Shown here piece by piece: positions 45,874 to 57,639 of a DNA stretch of 64,000 nt. The translations under genes were made by a program, and so were the position numbers. The notes under the pieces are model-generated. The model had not been told where the DNA came from and ran no database searches. It saw only the letters and a list, made by a program, of their open reading frames with translations. The DNA is taken from positions 48,644,911 to 48,708,910 of the forward strand of contig CP136066.1 in NCBI GenBank assembly GCA_032622095.1, in the 5' to 3' direction. Source of the stretch: Siphonodentalium dalli (lineage: Eukaryota > Mollusca > Scaphopoda > Gadilida > Siphonodentaliidae). How positions within the stretch are numbered: the first letter of the stretch is position 1; the number at the start of each line of letters is the position of its first letter.

Positions 45874-47061
45874 GTAAGACTAATGAAAACAATGAATAAA
45901 ATCATTTCATTTTACTGGTACATACATTGTATACATGTCTACATGTATCTTTAATTTGCTTATAAAGTCTACCATACCGTATATAATACACATACTAGTA
46001 TTCTCAAAATATATGTCTGCCTCGACTGTGTTAGAATTGCATTGTAAAAGGACCATCAACGTGGTTCTAGCATTAACGTACACAATGTTACCTCAACATG
46101 GTTGCAATGTTCCTCAACGTGGTGGAAATAATCATCAATGCAGCATAACGCGGTGGAGTGGACTGTTAACGAAACTGAACAATGTCTCAGGTTCCACCAG
46201 CGATATGTCAGGACGTCTTTGTGTTGGTCTGACGTACATGCCTGTTTTGGCTGATGACCGTGCCTTTTGACTGATATGATGATTAATATATTGACTGGCT
46301 AAGTACCGGTGCATGCACCGGTATGTGTTCATTACTTCATACATGTACATGTACTAGTATATGCCTGGGCAAATTATCATTTATGGCTATCTTGTGTTTG
46401 GAATGGCACATTGAGATGTCCCTCAACTCAGATCCAAGATTGAAAATTGTTAGATACATGTACATGTACGGGCACCATATTTTCTGTTAATTTCAGACTT
46501 TGGATTTATTGTTGTATTATTGACATAAGGAATGGAGCCCATTGTGCTACCTAGGTGATTGTATCCTAAGACATTCTCTACTAACTTAATACGGCTAATG
46601 AGATACTGGTATATCTAATCTTTTTCTTGGGTTAATTGTAGACAATAGACATGTTATTTTATGAAACAATGTACTTTTGACATTGGGAATGGGGACTCTT
46701 GTGTTACCAGTCTTATGTTATTACTGTATTATTTTTCTAATGGGATATGTTTGATGTAGAGTTAATTAGAAGTACAATCAGGTACAAGTAACACATACCT
46801 GTTCCTGGGGCTTATCATTCCCACACCAACCTGCTGGAATGATTATGGTGCTGATCTGATTAATGTTGGTTTGTTTGTCTTGGGAAGGCTCCATAATAAA
46901 CATCAGTTATGACATACCCTGGTATATATACACTGACCATTCCCACTCATCCTCAGGCATATTCAGGGTGAGAAGCCACAGGGTATCCAAACAAACTCTC
47001 ATCCTATTCCTGTTTATACATCCAACTGTACATGTATCATACCTGGAGAGACTCTCTTACG
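45874..47061. other. No gene seen
   Basis: Short degenerate CCTCAACGTGG/CCTCAACATGG repeats around 46060-46160, and many ACATGTAC motifs. Confidence 0.45.
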
Positions 47062-47292
47062 TACAGTAATGCCCTAAATAATCAACTCCTTAACCACAGC
47101 AGAATTATGGCTAACTTTATAGGATTTAGTCTGAAATATGGCTTGTTGCCATTCATCGGAAAGCTCTCAGCGAGAGAGCTTTCCGATGAATGGCAACAAG
47201 CCATATTTCAGACTAAATCCTGAAAAGTTACCCATAATTCTGCTGTGGTCTAAGAGTCGATTACAGGTACTTACATGTAGGGCATTACTGTA
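47062..47292. mobile_element. TA fold-back MITE, full length with short insertion
   Basis: Both arms present, centred near 47170. The right end has about 14 extra bases (AGGTACTTACATGT) between GATTAC and AGGGCATTACTG. Confidence 0.8.
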
Positions 47293-47431
47293 TCTGGAAG
47301 AAATTTGAGGCCTCATATGCCTTATATTATTTGCCGATTATTTGGGGCCTTACTGTACTTTAGGGGGTGGGTTAATATTGTTCCAGGTACCTGTGATTCA
47401 TATCAAATCTCATTAGGGCTTCTAATTCAGG

Positions 47432-48171
47432 CAAGCTTGGATATAGTGTTTCTGACATTTGCAGAATGAGATCCCCATATGATGGGCTAGCATAACAAAT
47501 TTCACCCTATGGGGGACCTCATTCTGCTTAGGCCTTAACCCTTTACCCAACAAACCGGCCAAAACCGGCCAAATAAAGCTTCAACAGCCTAAAATATCTT
47601 CGGTCTGTCTCAATAGAACCATACAAATATGGATATCATTGGAACCGGCTCCTTGACCACATTGTGATGGTTATAGTTATGCCCTGTGTTAATGCATTCT
47701 CTTATATATGCGAGTCGACCATAGGTCGCCTCGCATATATAAGAGAATGCATTGGCCTAAAAAAACTTTTTACCATTTTTTCTTACATTCTTTAACAATT
47801 TTATAATTTTTAATGTGTTAAGCCAATGCATTCTCTTATATATGCGAGGCGACCTATGGTCGACTCGCATATATAAGAGAATGCATTGGCACAGGGCCCT
47901 TCTGTTGGGTAAAGGGTTAACTGCTATGGGAGACCTAGGATCAGATTGTAATTCCCAATTTGAAGTTCACCCATTTTATAGTCACCTCGATTATGCAATT
48001 TATCTTTTGAAAATTAGGGGACATAGAAACTGAACAGATTGGAAAAATGAACTATAAACAGTGTTAATTTGGATCTATACTGGTAGGTACATGTACATGT
48101 ACTTCCCAGACGATGAAGCCTAAGCAGAATTAGGTCCCCAGAGGGTGAATTTGGTGAAATTCCCAGGATTG
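47432..48171. mobile_element. Family D MITE interrupted by a family A element
   Basis: First hairpin 47460-47534 and the continuation 47921-48171 are separated by the TTAA element. The junction GGCC-TTAA...TTAA-CTGCTATGGG corresponds to the unbroken GGCCTCAACTGCTATGGG at about 55815 in another copy. Confidence 0.8.
47535..47920. mobile_element. TTAA-flanked two-hairpin MITE, family A, copy 3 (nested)
   Basis: TTAA at 47535-47538 and 47917-47920. It lies wholly inside a family D element, so it inserted later. Confidence 0.85.
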
Positions 48172-48265
48172 AGGATTTACTAGACAATTACATGTACAAT
48201 GTATAGTTTTAGACCTACCCGGTACATGTACGGTAATTTGAAGAAGCCATTCAGGAATTGAAGTG

Positions 48266-48551
48266 TTAACCCTTTGAGTGCCAGGTCCGATTTTTGTAAC
48301 AACCCATATACCCTGTGCCAATGCATTCTCTTATATATGCGAGTCGACCATAGGTCGCCTCGCATATATAAGAGAATGCATTGGCTTAACAATTTTTCAT
48401 CATTTGTTATTATTTTTTACAATTTGTTACAATTTTAATAATTTTTTAAAAATCTAAAAAAAAAAGGAAAAGTTTTTTTTTTTTTTAGGGCCAATTTTAC
48501 AGCCCGCAAATTAGGGCCGATGAGATCGGCCCCTGGCACTGAAAGGGTTAA
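48266..48551. mobile_element. TTAA-flanked MITE, family B, copy 1
   Basis: TTAACCCTTTGAGTGCCAGG left end and CCCCTGGCACTGAAAGGGTTAA-type right end, different from family A, with one copy of the shared hairpin (about 48313-48385) and a GCCGATGAGATCGGC mini-palindrome. Confidence 0.8.
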
Positions 48552-49048
48552 GAATCCAAGCTTTGGTAAAAGACTTATTCATAAAAAAAGTATCCTATCA
48601 TATTTTTTGACCTGGCATGCTGACACTGACACTGACTCACATTTACTATTAGATGCCACTCTTCTTCATTCTGTGTATCAACATGAGATGTTATGTTATG
48701 GTGGCTTGCAGAAAATATATTTGTAATTCACTTGATAGCTTCATCAAGTGCCAACCATGATCTTTGACAAAGAAGCAACAAACAAAAAATCCCATCATTT
48801 CTAGTGCACCATGAACATGATAGACGGTTCTGTTTTAGTTTGTAGGTGGATTTTTGCTGGAGAATTGAAATAAAATCCTGCAGCTGTCACCTTAGATACT
48901 CAAATTATTTATAGTATGAAAAAGTTGTTCTCATTATCAAACATTCCAAATACAGATTCCTTAATGAGATGTGACAGTCCTCGAAATTGGCAATAAGCAA
49001 TGCTGTTGGAAAACAGTGGCAACATGTGGAATCTAACATGCAGCAACA
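48552..49048. other. No gene seen
   Basis: 48952-49045 shares CAATGCTGTTGGAAAACA-like text with 41100-41160 (ATGCTGTGGGAAAACAC), suggesting an old dispersed repeat. Confidence 0.4.
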
Positions 49049-49432
49049 TTAACCCTTTACCCATCAGAAGGGCCCTGTGCCAATGCATTCTCTTATATAT
49101 GCGAGTCGACCATAGGTCGCCTCGCATATATAAGAGAATGCATTGGCTTAACACATTAAAAATTATAAAATTGTTAAAGAATGTAAGAAAAAATGGTAAA
49201 AAGTGTTTAGGCCAATGCATTCTCTTATATATGCGAGGCGACCTATGGTCGACTCGCATATATAAGAGAATGCATTGGCACAGGGCATAACTGTAACTAT
49301 CACAATGTGGTCAAGGAGCCGGTTCCAATGATATCCATATTTGTATGGTTCTATTGAGACAGACCGAAGATATTTTAGGCTGTTGAAGTTTTATTTGGCC
49401 GGTTTTGGCCGTTTTGTTGGGTAAAGGGTTAA
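49049..49432. mobile_element. TTAA-flanked two-hairpin MITE, family A, copy 4, inverted
   Basis: Opposite orientation to copies 1-3; TTAA at 49049-49052 and 49429-49432. Confidence 0.85.
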
Positions 49433-50187
49433 ATTTGCTCTGGGACATTTTTCCTAATTTCAAGGGCTGGGTGTGATGATTAGCACTTGTAATGGGAAAT
49501 ACCATAAGTCGGGCATATTATTTCAAACTTTATATGGGATATACAGTACTACCCCCTCCCGAGTTGCCTAGCTGTGAGTTGCCTCTCCCACCCTCCACCA
49601 AGGGAAGGTAAAGCCGTAAAGGGGCATAAAATGACCGTACATGACTACAAGATCGACAGTATAATTCAGAAGTATGATGGGGGGGAAAGTAACTTTTATA
49701 TTTATTTTGAAGTGATGAAGATTCATTCCAATTGTTTTAATAGCATGAACTTAGTCTATGAAATTGTGTTTAAAATTCTGTTTTGTTAATATTTTTTTCA
49801 AATTTTTACTGTTAATCCTTTCTATACTAAAGCTTAATTGATGAGGAGTTATTCCATATGACATGTTCAGATAATAAGTTCAACAAATGACCATAGTGAA
49901 CTTATTATCTGAACATTTCCCACCGAAGAATATGAATCCTTCTGTACTTTTATGATCTGTCAGTGTCGCCTGCTTTTTCCCCCCTGAAAGCCCCCTTCAG
50001 ATCAATAATAGACCATTCCGATGTACAGTTTTAACTGAGTGGAAGAATCCATTATCATAGAAAAGGTTAAAGTTAAACATATATGCATGCTCCCGATTCT
50101 TAATTGTACCCTTTTCTGAAAAAGCTTCCGGCAGCCCTGGGTATGTACATGTATGCCTGTGCTTTCTTTAGTTAGAAAGTACATAAA
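49433..50187. other. No gene seen; short hairpin
   Basis: TTCAGATAATAAGTTCA and its reverse complement bound a small hairpin at 49866-49914. Pieces of the repeat also seen at 39721-39790 lie at 49990-50067. Confidence 0.5.
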
Positions 50188-50292
50188 GAGCTTTCCGATG
50201 AATGGCAACAAGCCATATTTCCAACTAAATCCTGAAAAGTTACCCATAATTCTGCTGTGGTTAAGTAGTTGATTATTTAGAGCATTACTGTA
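50188..50292. mobile_element. TA fold-back MITE, right half
   Basis: GAGCTTTCCGATGAATGGC to AGAGCATTACTGTA. Confidence 0.75.
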
Positions 50293-50962
50293 TATAACCA
50301 GCTATTAGCATGCAAATTTTGTGGCCGTTTTGATATCACGACAGAAGTGTTTTGTCAACACCAAAGAACCATGGTCTCCTGTATCGACTGAAGTTCAAAT
50401 TCATTGATAAAAAAAAATTATATGCTGACACTGCAGTTTAAATTCATTGATCACATAAAACTATGGTGCTACTACAGTGCAATAGAAAAAAATACGGATG
50501 GTGGACTCATATTTAGGGGTCAATTAGTACAAGCACAATCTGCTGCCCATGGAATTGGATTTGTCCGAGGAAACTGATGAACTCATTTCGCATGATGAAT
50601 GGTCAATGGTGGACCCAGGGAGGTGTCACGTTTCCCAGCCACTTAATATCAGCCTAATAAGGTTATCCTGAGATCAATTACCCGCCAAACAAATCGTGTT
50701 GTCGATAGTGTGAAGCCAGCACAACGATTGAGTGGAATGAGACGGACGATTGATGAGGTCATTGAATCTGAATCCGGAATCGGTTTGCAGACCTGTTTGT
50801 CCGTCACTTATCACATATTATATTCTTTATTTTCATGTCCTGATCCATCATCACATGTTTTGACAAACAGCAGTTACCGGTAATGACAAGTTGCAGATTA
50901 TATTCACCTTCTAATTAAATTGAACATTATACCAGTACTGGTGTAACAGTTTATCCCCCCCT
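50293..50962. other. No gene; smooth, repeat-free stretch
   Basis: 50560-50830 has no motif of the local repeat families and moderate GC, so it is a candidate conserved non-coding segment. Confidence 0.3.
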
Positions 50963-51315
50963 TGCGCATCCCCCCACCCTGATCGTCTCCCCCCCCCTGT
51001 CTGAATCTTTCTTATCTTAACATGTAGTGGCCAGTTAGTCTCATTTTGTTATTCAATATAACTTTGTGACTTAGAACAACTACATGTACATCACTACATT
51101 GTACATGTATCATTGGTGACAAGGAAGCATGTTTTTTCTTCGGCATGCGCATCCCCCCACCCTGATTGTCTTCCCCCCTGTCTGAATCTTTCTTATCTTA
51201 ACATGTAGTGGCCAGTTAGTCTCATTTTGTTATTTAATATAACTTTGTGACTTAGAACAACTACATCAACTACATGTATCGTTGGTGACAAGGAAGCATG
51301 TTTTTTCTTCGGCAG
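50963..51315 (+). repeat. Tandem duplication of about 180 bp
   Basis: Two units, each from TGCGCATCCCCCCACCCTG to CATGTTTTTTCTTCGGCA, starting at 50963 and 51146. Confidence 0.8.
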
Positions 51316-51574
51316 AGGCATTACAATTCAGAATTAATTTTTGTTGAAAATTGCCTGGTTTATATCCCCCCTGAATATACAACGGTATAGTTGTATATGT
51401 ACAATGTACATCATCACATGTTTTGACCGACAGCAGTTATTTTAACCTGCAGATGCATGTAATATTCATTTTCAGTTAGAACTCCAAGGTTCATAGATAC
51501 AATGTACCGTACATGTGTGCAATGGTGTCAATTTTTCGGAGCAGAGAAACATTAGAAGGGGATACTGTCCTTGT

Positions 51575-52084
51575 AGATCATGCCATGAATCTCTACTATG
51601 GCTACCGCCCATAGAGATCATATTCCACCAGTACAAAATCTGGGAACTTTTTGAAGTTTTGACAGGGAACCTTATATAATCGAAAAAATAACAAAGGGAA
51701 TATATTTCTTTGTTATTATCTCTTAATAATGTACTTCACTGTAGGTGAAGGTCCCAACTTGAAATTTCACGATTTAAGTGACTTTGTGAGCGATTTTCTT
51801 TGCGTTTCTTACAATTATGGAACTTTTCCTGGGTAATTAATTCAATGTTTATTGCGATTTCAGCTCACAAATGTCACAGAAAAACAAGCATTTTCGAGTT
51901 GGGACCTTGACATATAGTGAAGTACATTATTAAGGAACAGATAATCACTAAGAAATATAGTCCCGTGTTATTTTTTTGATTTTAGAAGGTTCCCTGTCAA
52001 AACTTCAAAAAGTTCCCAGGTTTTGTACTGGTGGAATATGATCTCTACGGGCATTAGCCATAGTAGAGATTCATGGCAGGATCT
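51575..52084. mobile_element. Family F fold-back element with about 99-bp arms
   Basis: Arms 51575-51673 and 51986-52084 (AGATCATGCCATGAATCTCT end) with few mismatches. It contains the smaller inverted-repeat element 51723-51934. Confidence 0.8.
51723..51934. mobile_element. TTAA-ended small inverted-repeat element nested in family F
   Basis: TTAATAATGTACTTCACT at the left, its reverse complement at the right, with matching CCCAACT inside. TTAA at both edges suggests the same target preference as families A-C. Confidence 0.65.
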
Positions 52085-52948
52085 ACTGTCCTTGTAGCTC
52101 TGTGCCAAGGTTGGTACAGCCTGAGTGATGGGGGAGGGGGGGACATCAAATTTCCTTCTAGTGGGGACACATTGACAACAAAGGCTCTTTACATCAGCGG
52201 AAATTGGATCTTTGAGGGAAATTTTTGGTGAAACCATACTTGTATTTTCTACTAAAATCCAATCCTAAACAATATTACCATAATTCTTGAGTGGATGTGC
52301 TCAGCTAAGGGGACATTATTCTGGGTTTATCCCTGTATACATAGCAATATACTCTCAAAATATATCAAGTAAATGACATGAAATTTTGAGGTGACAGGTA
52401 GAACATTAATCTACCTGTCACCTGAACCAGGTAAGAAATTCAGAAAATGTCAAGCCTGGTGGAAACATCCATATATCTGGAAGTCTACCATATTATACAT
52501 GTATGTTAGGTCTATGTTAAGTCTACATGTACATCCCTGACTATGAAGGTCATTAGCCTACAGACACATGTTGACTGCCCCTATCTGTAATATTCAGAGG
52601 CCGTAATTGATTCTGGCGTGGCACAAATTAACACCTCAAACTGTATGAATGTGACATGCCTTTTGTTTGGGGACATGGACCCGTGAACAGGACGGACATA
52701 AGAAACATATAACTCCTTTTATAGCATGTGTCACCCCCGCTGTCATCCGATGAAGATTTCATTCTTCACTGACCTCGAACACGTTGTACTTAGTCGACTG
52801 TCTCGTTTGCGCCATTGTCAACTGTTGTTAACACATACTGGGATAATTTGTCCTCGTACTTTCTTATCTTATTGACAATTTAGACCTTTACAGGGACTTA
52901 TCAAGTCATCTGGGTGATTTAACCCCGTTTTACTCAATTTGGTTCATG
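52085..52948. other. No gene; short hairpin and a smooth stretch
   Basis: AGGTGACAGGTAGA and its reverse complement form a hairpin at 52391-52425. 52600-52870 lacks local repeats and may be conserved non-coding DNA. Confidence 0.35.
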
Positions 52949-53298
52949 TACAGTAATACCCCCCACCCTAGTATATGACCCTTTAACCCTTTTAGTGCCA
53001 GGGGCCGATCTCATCGGCCCTAATTTATGGTCTGTAGAGTGCCCTAAAAAAAAAAAAAGGAATATTGTTTTAAATTTTTTTTTTTTTGGATTAGGCCAAT
53101 GCATTCTCTTATATATGCGAGGCGACCTATGGTCGACTCGCATATATAAGAGAATGCATTGGCACTGGGTATATGGGTCGATACAAAAATCGGACCTGGC
53201 ACTCAAAGGGTTAACCACAGCAGAATTATGGAAAAAAATTCAGGATTTAGTCGGAAATATGACTTGCTGTCATTCATCGGAAAGCTCTTAACGAGAGA
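52949..53298. mobile_element. TA fold-back MITE split by a family B element
   Basis: CAGTAATACC at 52951 begins the element; CCACAGCAGAATTATGG resumes at 53215 after the TTAA insert. The uninterrupted family reads CTCCTTAACCACAGCAG, so the insertion is exactly at its TTAA. Confidence 0.75.
52983..53214. mobile_element. TTAA-flanked MITE, family B, copy 2 (nested, inverted)
   Basis: TTAACCCTTTTAGTGCCAGG and GGACCTGGCACTCAAAGGG ends; one shared hairpin at about 53096-53164. Opposite orientation to copy 1. Confidence 0.8.
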
Positions 53299-53716
53299 TG
53301 ATAAGACCCTCCACACATTTGAACTTATTATCTGAAATTGTCCCAAGGGAACTACTCATCACTGAGTAAAGGGTTAATACCTTATTAGAGGATATGTTAA
53401 AGTGATGGCTCTTTTTTGTATATCAGATTTTTTAATGACAAATCCCTGTAAATCAAATATCTAGCACAATTAAATTACCATATTTCATGCAGTGCATTCA
53501 AGCTTCCCATGCTAAGATTTCCTGATATATTGCTCTCGGAGCCCATTTAATTTTATTTATGGCATCATAGAAAGACATCTGAACTTTTGACTAATCATCA
53601 GAGGGTATAATTCTGATAAATGATCTGCCCTGACTTTGGCATCACATGCTAGAATTCCTTGTTCAAACTTAGTTGTCTCATGCTAAGAATCTGTGATATA
53701 AGGCCCAGTAACCCAG
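53299..53716. other. Degenerate repeat begins
   Basis: From about 53640 there are loose units with CATGCTAGxATTC, TGTGATATA and GTAACCCAG that recur at 54163-54510, 55500-55610 and 56150-56250. No gene. Confidence 0.5.
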
Positions 53717-54076
53717 TTAACCCTTTACCCAACAAACCGGCCAAAACCGGCCAAATAAAGCTTCAACAGCCTAAAATATCTTCGGTCTGTCTCAATAGAA
53801 CCATACACATATGGATATCATTGGAACCGGCTCCTTGACCACATTGTGATAGTTACAGTTATGCCCTGTGCCAATGCATTCTCTTATATATGCGAGTCGA
53901 CCATAGGTCGCCTCGCATATATAAGAGAATGCATTGGCCTACATTCTTTAACAATTTTATAATTTTTAATGTGTTAAGCCAATGCATTCTCTTATATATG
54001 TGAGGCGACCTATGGTCGACTCGCATATATAAGAGAATGCATTGGCACAGGGCCCTTCTGTTGGGTAAAGGGTTAA
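53717..54076. mobile_element. TTAA-flanked two-hairpin MITE, family A, copy 5
   Basis: TTAA at 53717-53720 and 54073-54076. Shortest copy, with a reduced spacer between the two hairpins. Inserted in AACCCAG-TTAA-AG; a related sequence without insert is at 56211-56250. Confidence 0.85.
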
Positions 54077-55038
54077 AGTATTCACATTTCACATTACAAA
54101 GAGATTCTAGCACTTATTAGACATCTTTCCTATCATCACATGTCAGCACTGTCTGACAAATGTTCTTCCCAACATGGGTGCCTCATGCTAGCATTCTGTG
54201 ATTTAGGGACTTGTAACCCAGATAACGCAGTTCATTTCTGACCCCACAGAGATTCTGCATTTATGACCTATCACTACATGATAGAATTTCCTACTAAATG
54301 CTCTTCCCAACATGCTACTAATAGGATTCTGTGATTTACATTCTTCCCAACTTTGGGCCCCTCATGCTAGCATTCTGTGATATACACTCTTGTAACCCAG
54401 TAATCTGTGAATTTAGGGTCTTGCCAATGTGGCCACCTCATGCTACCATTCTGAGATTTAGGGTCTTGTAACCCAGTTCACTTCTGACATCACCAAGAGG
54501 GAGAAATGCATGCTGTGCTAGCTTTGTCCTGTTACTAGAGATTCATGGCCCCCATTCGGACTTTTAGGTTAGTGTAATTTGGGTACATCGGAGTAACCAT
54601 AGTTTGTTATGGTACTAGTACTATACGTATATATATATATAGTAGGATGTTATAATTTAGACCAAACAAAACATTGAATTGCTGCATTCGATTTCCAAGA
54701 ATGATTTGTGCCAAGTTAATTTTTCATTGGTATCAATATGGAATTCAATATTTTGAGCACATCATTAACCAACTTGAATAAGGGGGAACGGGACCAGCAT
54801 AGAAGGCGACTTGAGAGACATCTTCCTAACATGTACCACTTCTCCCTATTTTGATCCAAGGGAAAAGTGAATTCTCCATCTTATACATGTACATGTATCA
54901 GTATGCATATGTCCCAACAATATTTAAAGTAAATTTACTGGTTATAATGGTGTTCGTACTCACTATAATGGTTTTATAAATGGGCTCTAGTGTTGTATAA
55001 TACTTAATAAATCATGGTGTAAATGGAGCTTCAGCTTA
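54077..55038. repeat. Degenerate tandem-like repeat units
   Basis: Units with CTCATGCTAGCATTCTGTGA and CTTGTAACCCAG around 54180-54490, then unique sequence with a short TATATATATATA run near 54630. No gene. Confidence 0.5.
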
Positions 55039-55263
55039 CTTCTCCCTGATAACAGTCCACTTCTCCCTGATAACAGTCCACTTCTCCCTGATAACAGTCC
55101 ACTTCTCCCTGATAACAGTCCACTTCTCCCTGATAACAGTCCACTTCTCCCTGATAACAGTCCACTTCTCCCTGATAACAGTCCACTTCTCCCTGATAAC
55201 AGTCCACTTCTCCCTGATAACAGTCCACTTCTCCCTGATAACAGTCCACTTCTCCCTGATAAC
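55039..55263. repeat. 21-bp minisatellite, 10.7 units
   Basis: CTTCTCCCTGATAACAGTCC plus one A, repeated with no visible variation. Because 21 is a multiple of three, two minus-strand frames stay open, giving YQGEVDC or IREKWTV repeats; no coding evidence beyond that. More ACTTCTCCC pieces follow at 55280-55360. Confidence 0.9.
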
Positions 55264-55687
55264 CAAACAAGGTGAAGTGACTTCTCCCAATGGGGTGAAG
55301 GAGAAGATCACTCGATCTTTTCGACCATTCGACCTACACTCTCTCTCGACTTCTCCCAATTTGAAACCTCTAGGCTAGTCCCTGTGTGGGGAATATAAAG
55401 GCCGGGCCCCATTGAATGTTTTAATTCAATAAACCATGTCTGACCTCTTTCTGTTGTGACTTTACCATGTCATCAGGCTATGACTGATCATTTACATGCT
55501 GGAATTCCCAACTAAATTCCGAAGGTTGGCAAGGTTGGCGCCTCATGTTTGGATTCTGTGATATATCATACCAGTATTTTTTTGTAACCCAGTTAACCAG
55601 TTCATATTTAAAAGCAAAAGAATGATTGATGCACTTACCTGTACATGTACTCTGAATACCCTACGGGTTATCTTCTCATATTAGCAT
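55264..55687. other. No gene seen
   Basis: Tail of the minisatellite region followed by further GTAACCCAGTTAACCAG-type degenerate repeat. Confidence 0.45.
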
Positions 55688-56110
55688 TCAAGCCTTGAAA
55701 TTGTGTGTCTGTCATTTGCAGAATGTTGTCCTCAGAGGGTGAATTTAGTGATGCTGAGCCACACGGTTGGCTAGCATCACCGAATTAACCCTCTGGAAAC
55801 CTCATTCTGCTTAGGCCTCAACTGCTATGGGGGACCTAGGATCAGATTGAAGTTCCTTGCTTGAAGTCATCTCGATTATGCATTTTATCTTCTGCAAATT
55901 AGGGGATATAGAAACTGAACAGAAGGGAAAAAGTAACTAAAAACAATGTTAATTTGAGACTATAGATACTTCCAAGAAGATGAGGCCTAAGCAGAATGAG
56001 GTCCCCAGAGGGTGAATTTGGAGATGCTAGGCCACTGTGCGGGGTACCTTTACTAAATTTACCCTCTGGGGACCTCATTCTGCAAATGACAGACACTATT
56101 TAAAGGCTTG
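55688..56110. mobile_element. Family D two-hairpin MITE
   Basis: Hairpins at 55720-55811 and 55991-56092, ends TTCAAGCCTTG / AAAGGCTTG. This copy preserves the site that is interrupted in 47432-48171. Confidence 0.8.
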
Positions 56111-56973
56111 TCCGTGATATCCTGATTCATGCACTTACACTTTATACTAGAATTCCCTAACAAATTCTCATTCCAACTTAGGCACCTCATTCTGTGAATT
56201 AGATTCTGGTAACCCAGTTAAAGCATTTCACTTCTGACATTACGAAATGGAGAGATTCACAGGCTTCCATCCTGACACACTGTAGTGAGATTCATGGGCC
56301 CATTGAATGTCTAAACTCAATAAAACATGTCAGACATCCATTCTGCTCTGATGTTACAGTGTCATCAGGCTTTATTGTTGTTTGTTTCCAGGGTTACCAT
56401 GGAATTCTTTTATATTCTGTGGAGACTCTGTGAACTCCAACTATAATTGAATAATTTTGTCAGAAATTTTTCGCAACATCTTGAGCTTTGAGAGAATTTT
56501 ACTCATTTAAATGGCTCTGTGTGAGCGCAGAGAGCCAGATTGAGCCAAAAAAATTGTTTTATCGTGGTTGAAGATGTCTTGATCTAAATTTGAAATTTAA
56601 CTATATGTAGGACTGTTAGAATAACAAATGGAACTTGCAGCTTTTGTCTTGCTATATTGATTTATAGGCCTATACTGGTAGAGACCAATGACGTGACAGT
56701 ATACTAGTAATTAGGAAAAGAAAGATACTGTGTCCTTCTTGTCCAATCATGCAATTATAGGGGGTCATTGAAAACATTTTATGAATGCGAACCAAACCCA
56801 TGTGATACACAGCCATATACATGCATTCAGTTTAGTCGCTAGCTGGATATAGTAAATTAGAATTACTTCAATCATGTTTATATGGCCGTCCCCAGTCACA
56901 TCAATAGCACATGTATATATTCAATTCGAGATTTGATTCGATTCATGAATATCATCCCTCATTCGATTCAAGA
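56111..56973. other. No gene seen
   Basis: Degenerate repeat to about 56350, with AACCCAGTTAAAG at 56211-56223 serving as an empty-site relative of 53717. The rest is unique AT-rich sequence. Confidence 0.45.
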
Positions 56974-57439
56974 CAAGCCTGAGGTTAGTGTGCCTGTCAT
57001 TTGCAGTAATGAGGTCCCCAGAGGGTGAATTTAATGATGCTATCCCGCATAGCAGGCTAGCATCACCAAAATCACCCTCCGGGGACCTCATTCTGCATGG
57101 CCTCATCTGCTATGGGAGACATAGACTCAGATTGAAGTTCCCAAATGGTGAATATTGTGTTGTACACCCATTGGGAACCTCGATTATGCAACGTGTCGTC
57201 TGCCATTTTGGAGATACATGTATATAGAGAAACTAAACTAAAAAAGAAATAGAATCTACATTATGTGAAGATGCATGTTTCTATAGAAATTAGATAATAA
57301 AGAAACTTTCCAGAGAAGATGTGACCTAAGCAGAATGAGGTTCCCAGAGTGTGAATTTAGTGGGATAGCATCACTAAATTCACCCTCTGGGGACCTCATT
57401 CTGCAAATGACAGTCACACTATACATGTATCTAGTCTTG
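56974..57439. mobile_element. Family D two-hairpin MITE
   Basis: Hairpins at 57001-57100 and 57329-57411; among the most complete copies. Confidence 0.8.
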
Positions 57440-57639
57440 ATTCAACATTTGATTCAACTGAATGAAACAAAAATTTAAATTGGTGTTCTGGAGAATGAAC
57501 CTCACTTTTATGTGGGGCCAGCCCCATGTGTTCAAGGGCCATGTTTAGCACCATCTGTCACTGGTTTTAGTTAAAAGGTTACATGTTAATTAATCTTAGT
57601 ATACATGTGTATACTAGTAGCATGACCAAAGCTTCTTAC

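Noticed and set aside
55031-55359. Minus-strand ORFs with YQGEVDC or IREKWTV repeats
   Set aside because: A 21-bp array keeps more than one frame open by arithmetic; no upstream exon or promoter supports either.
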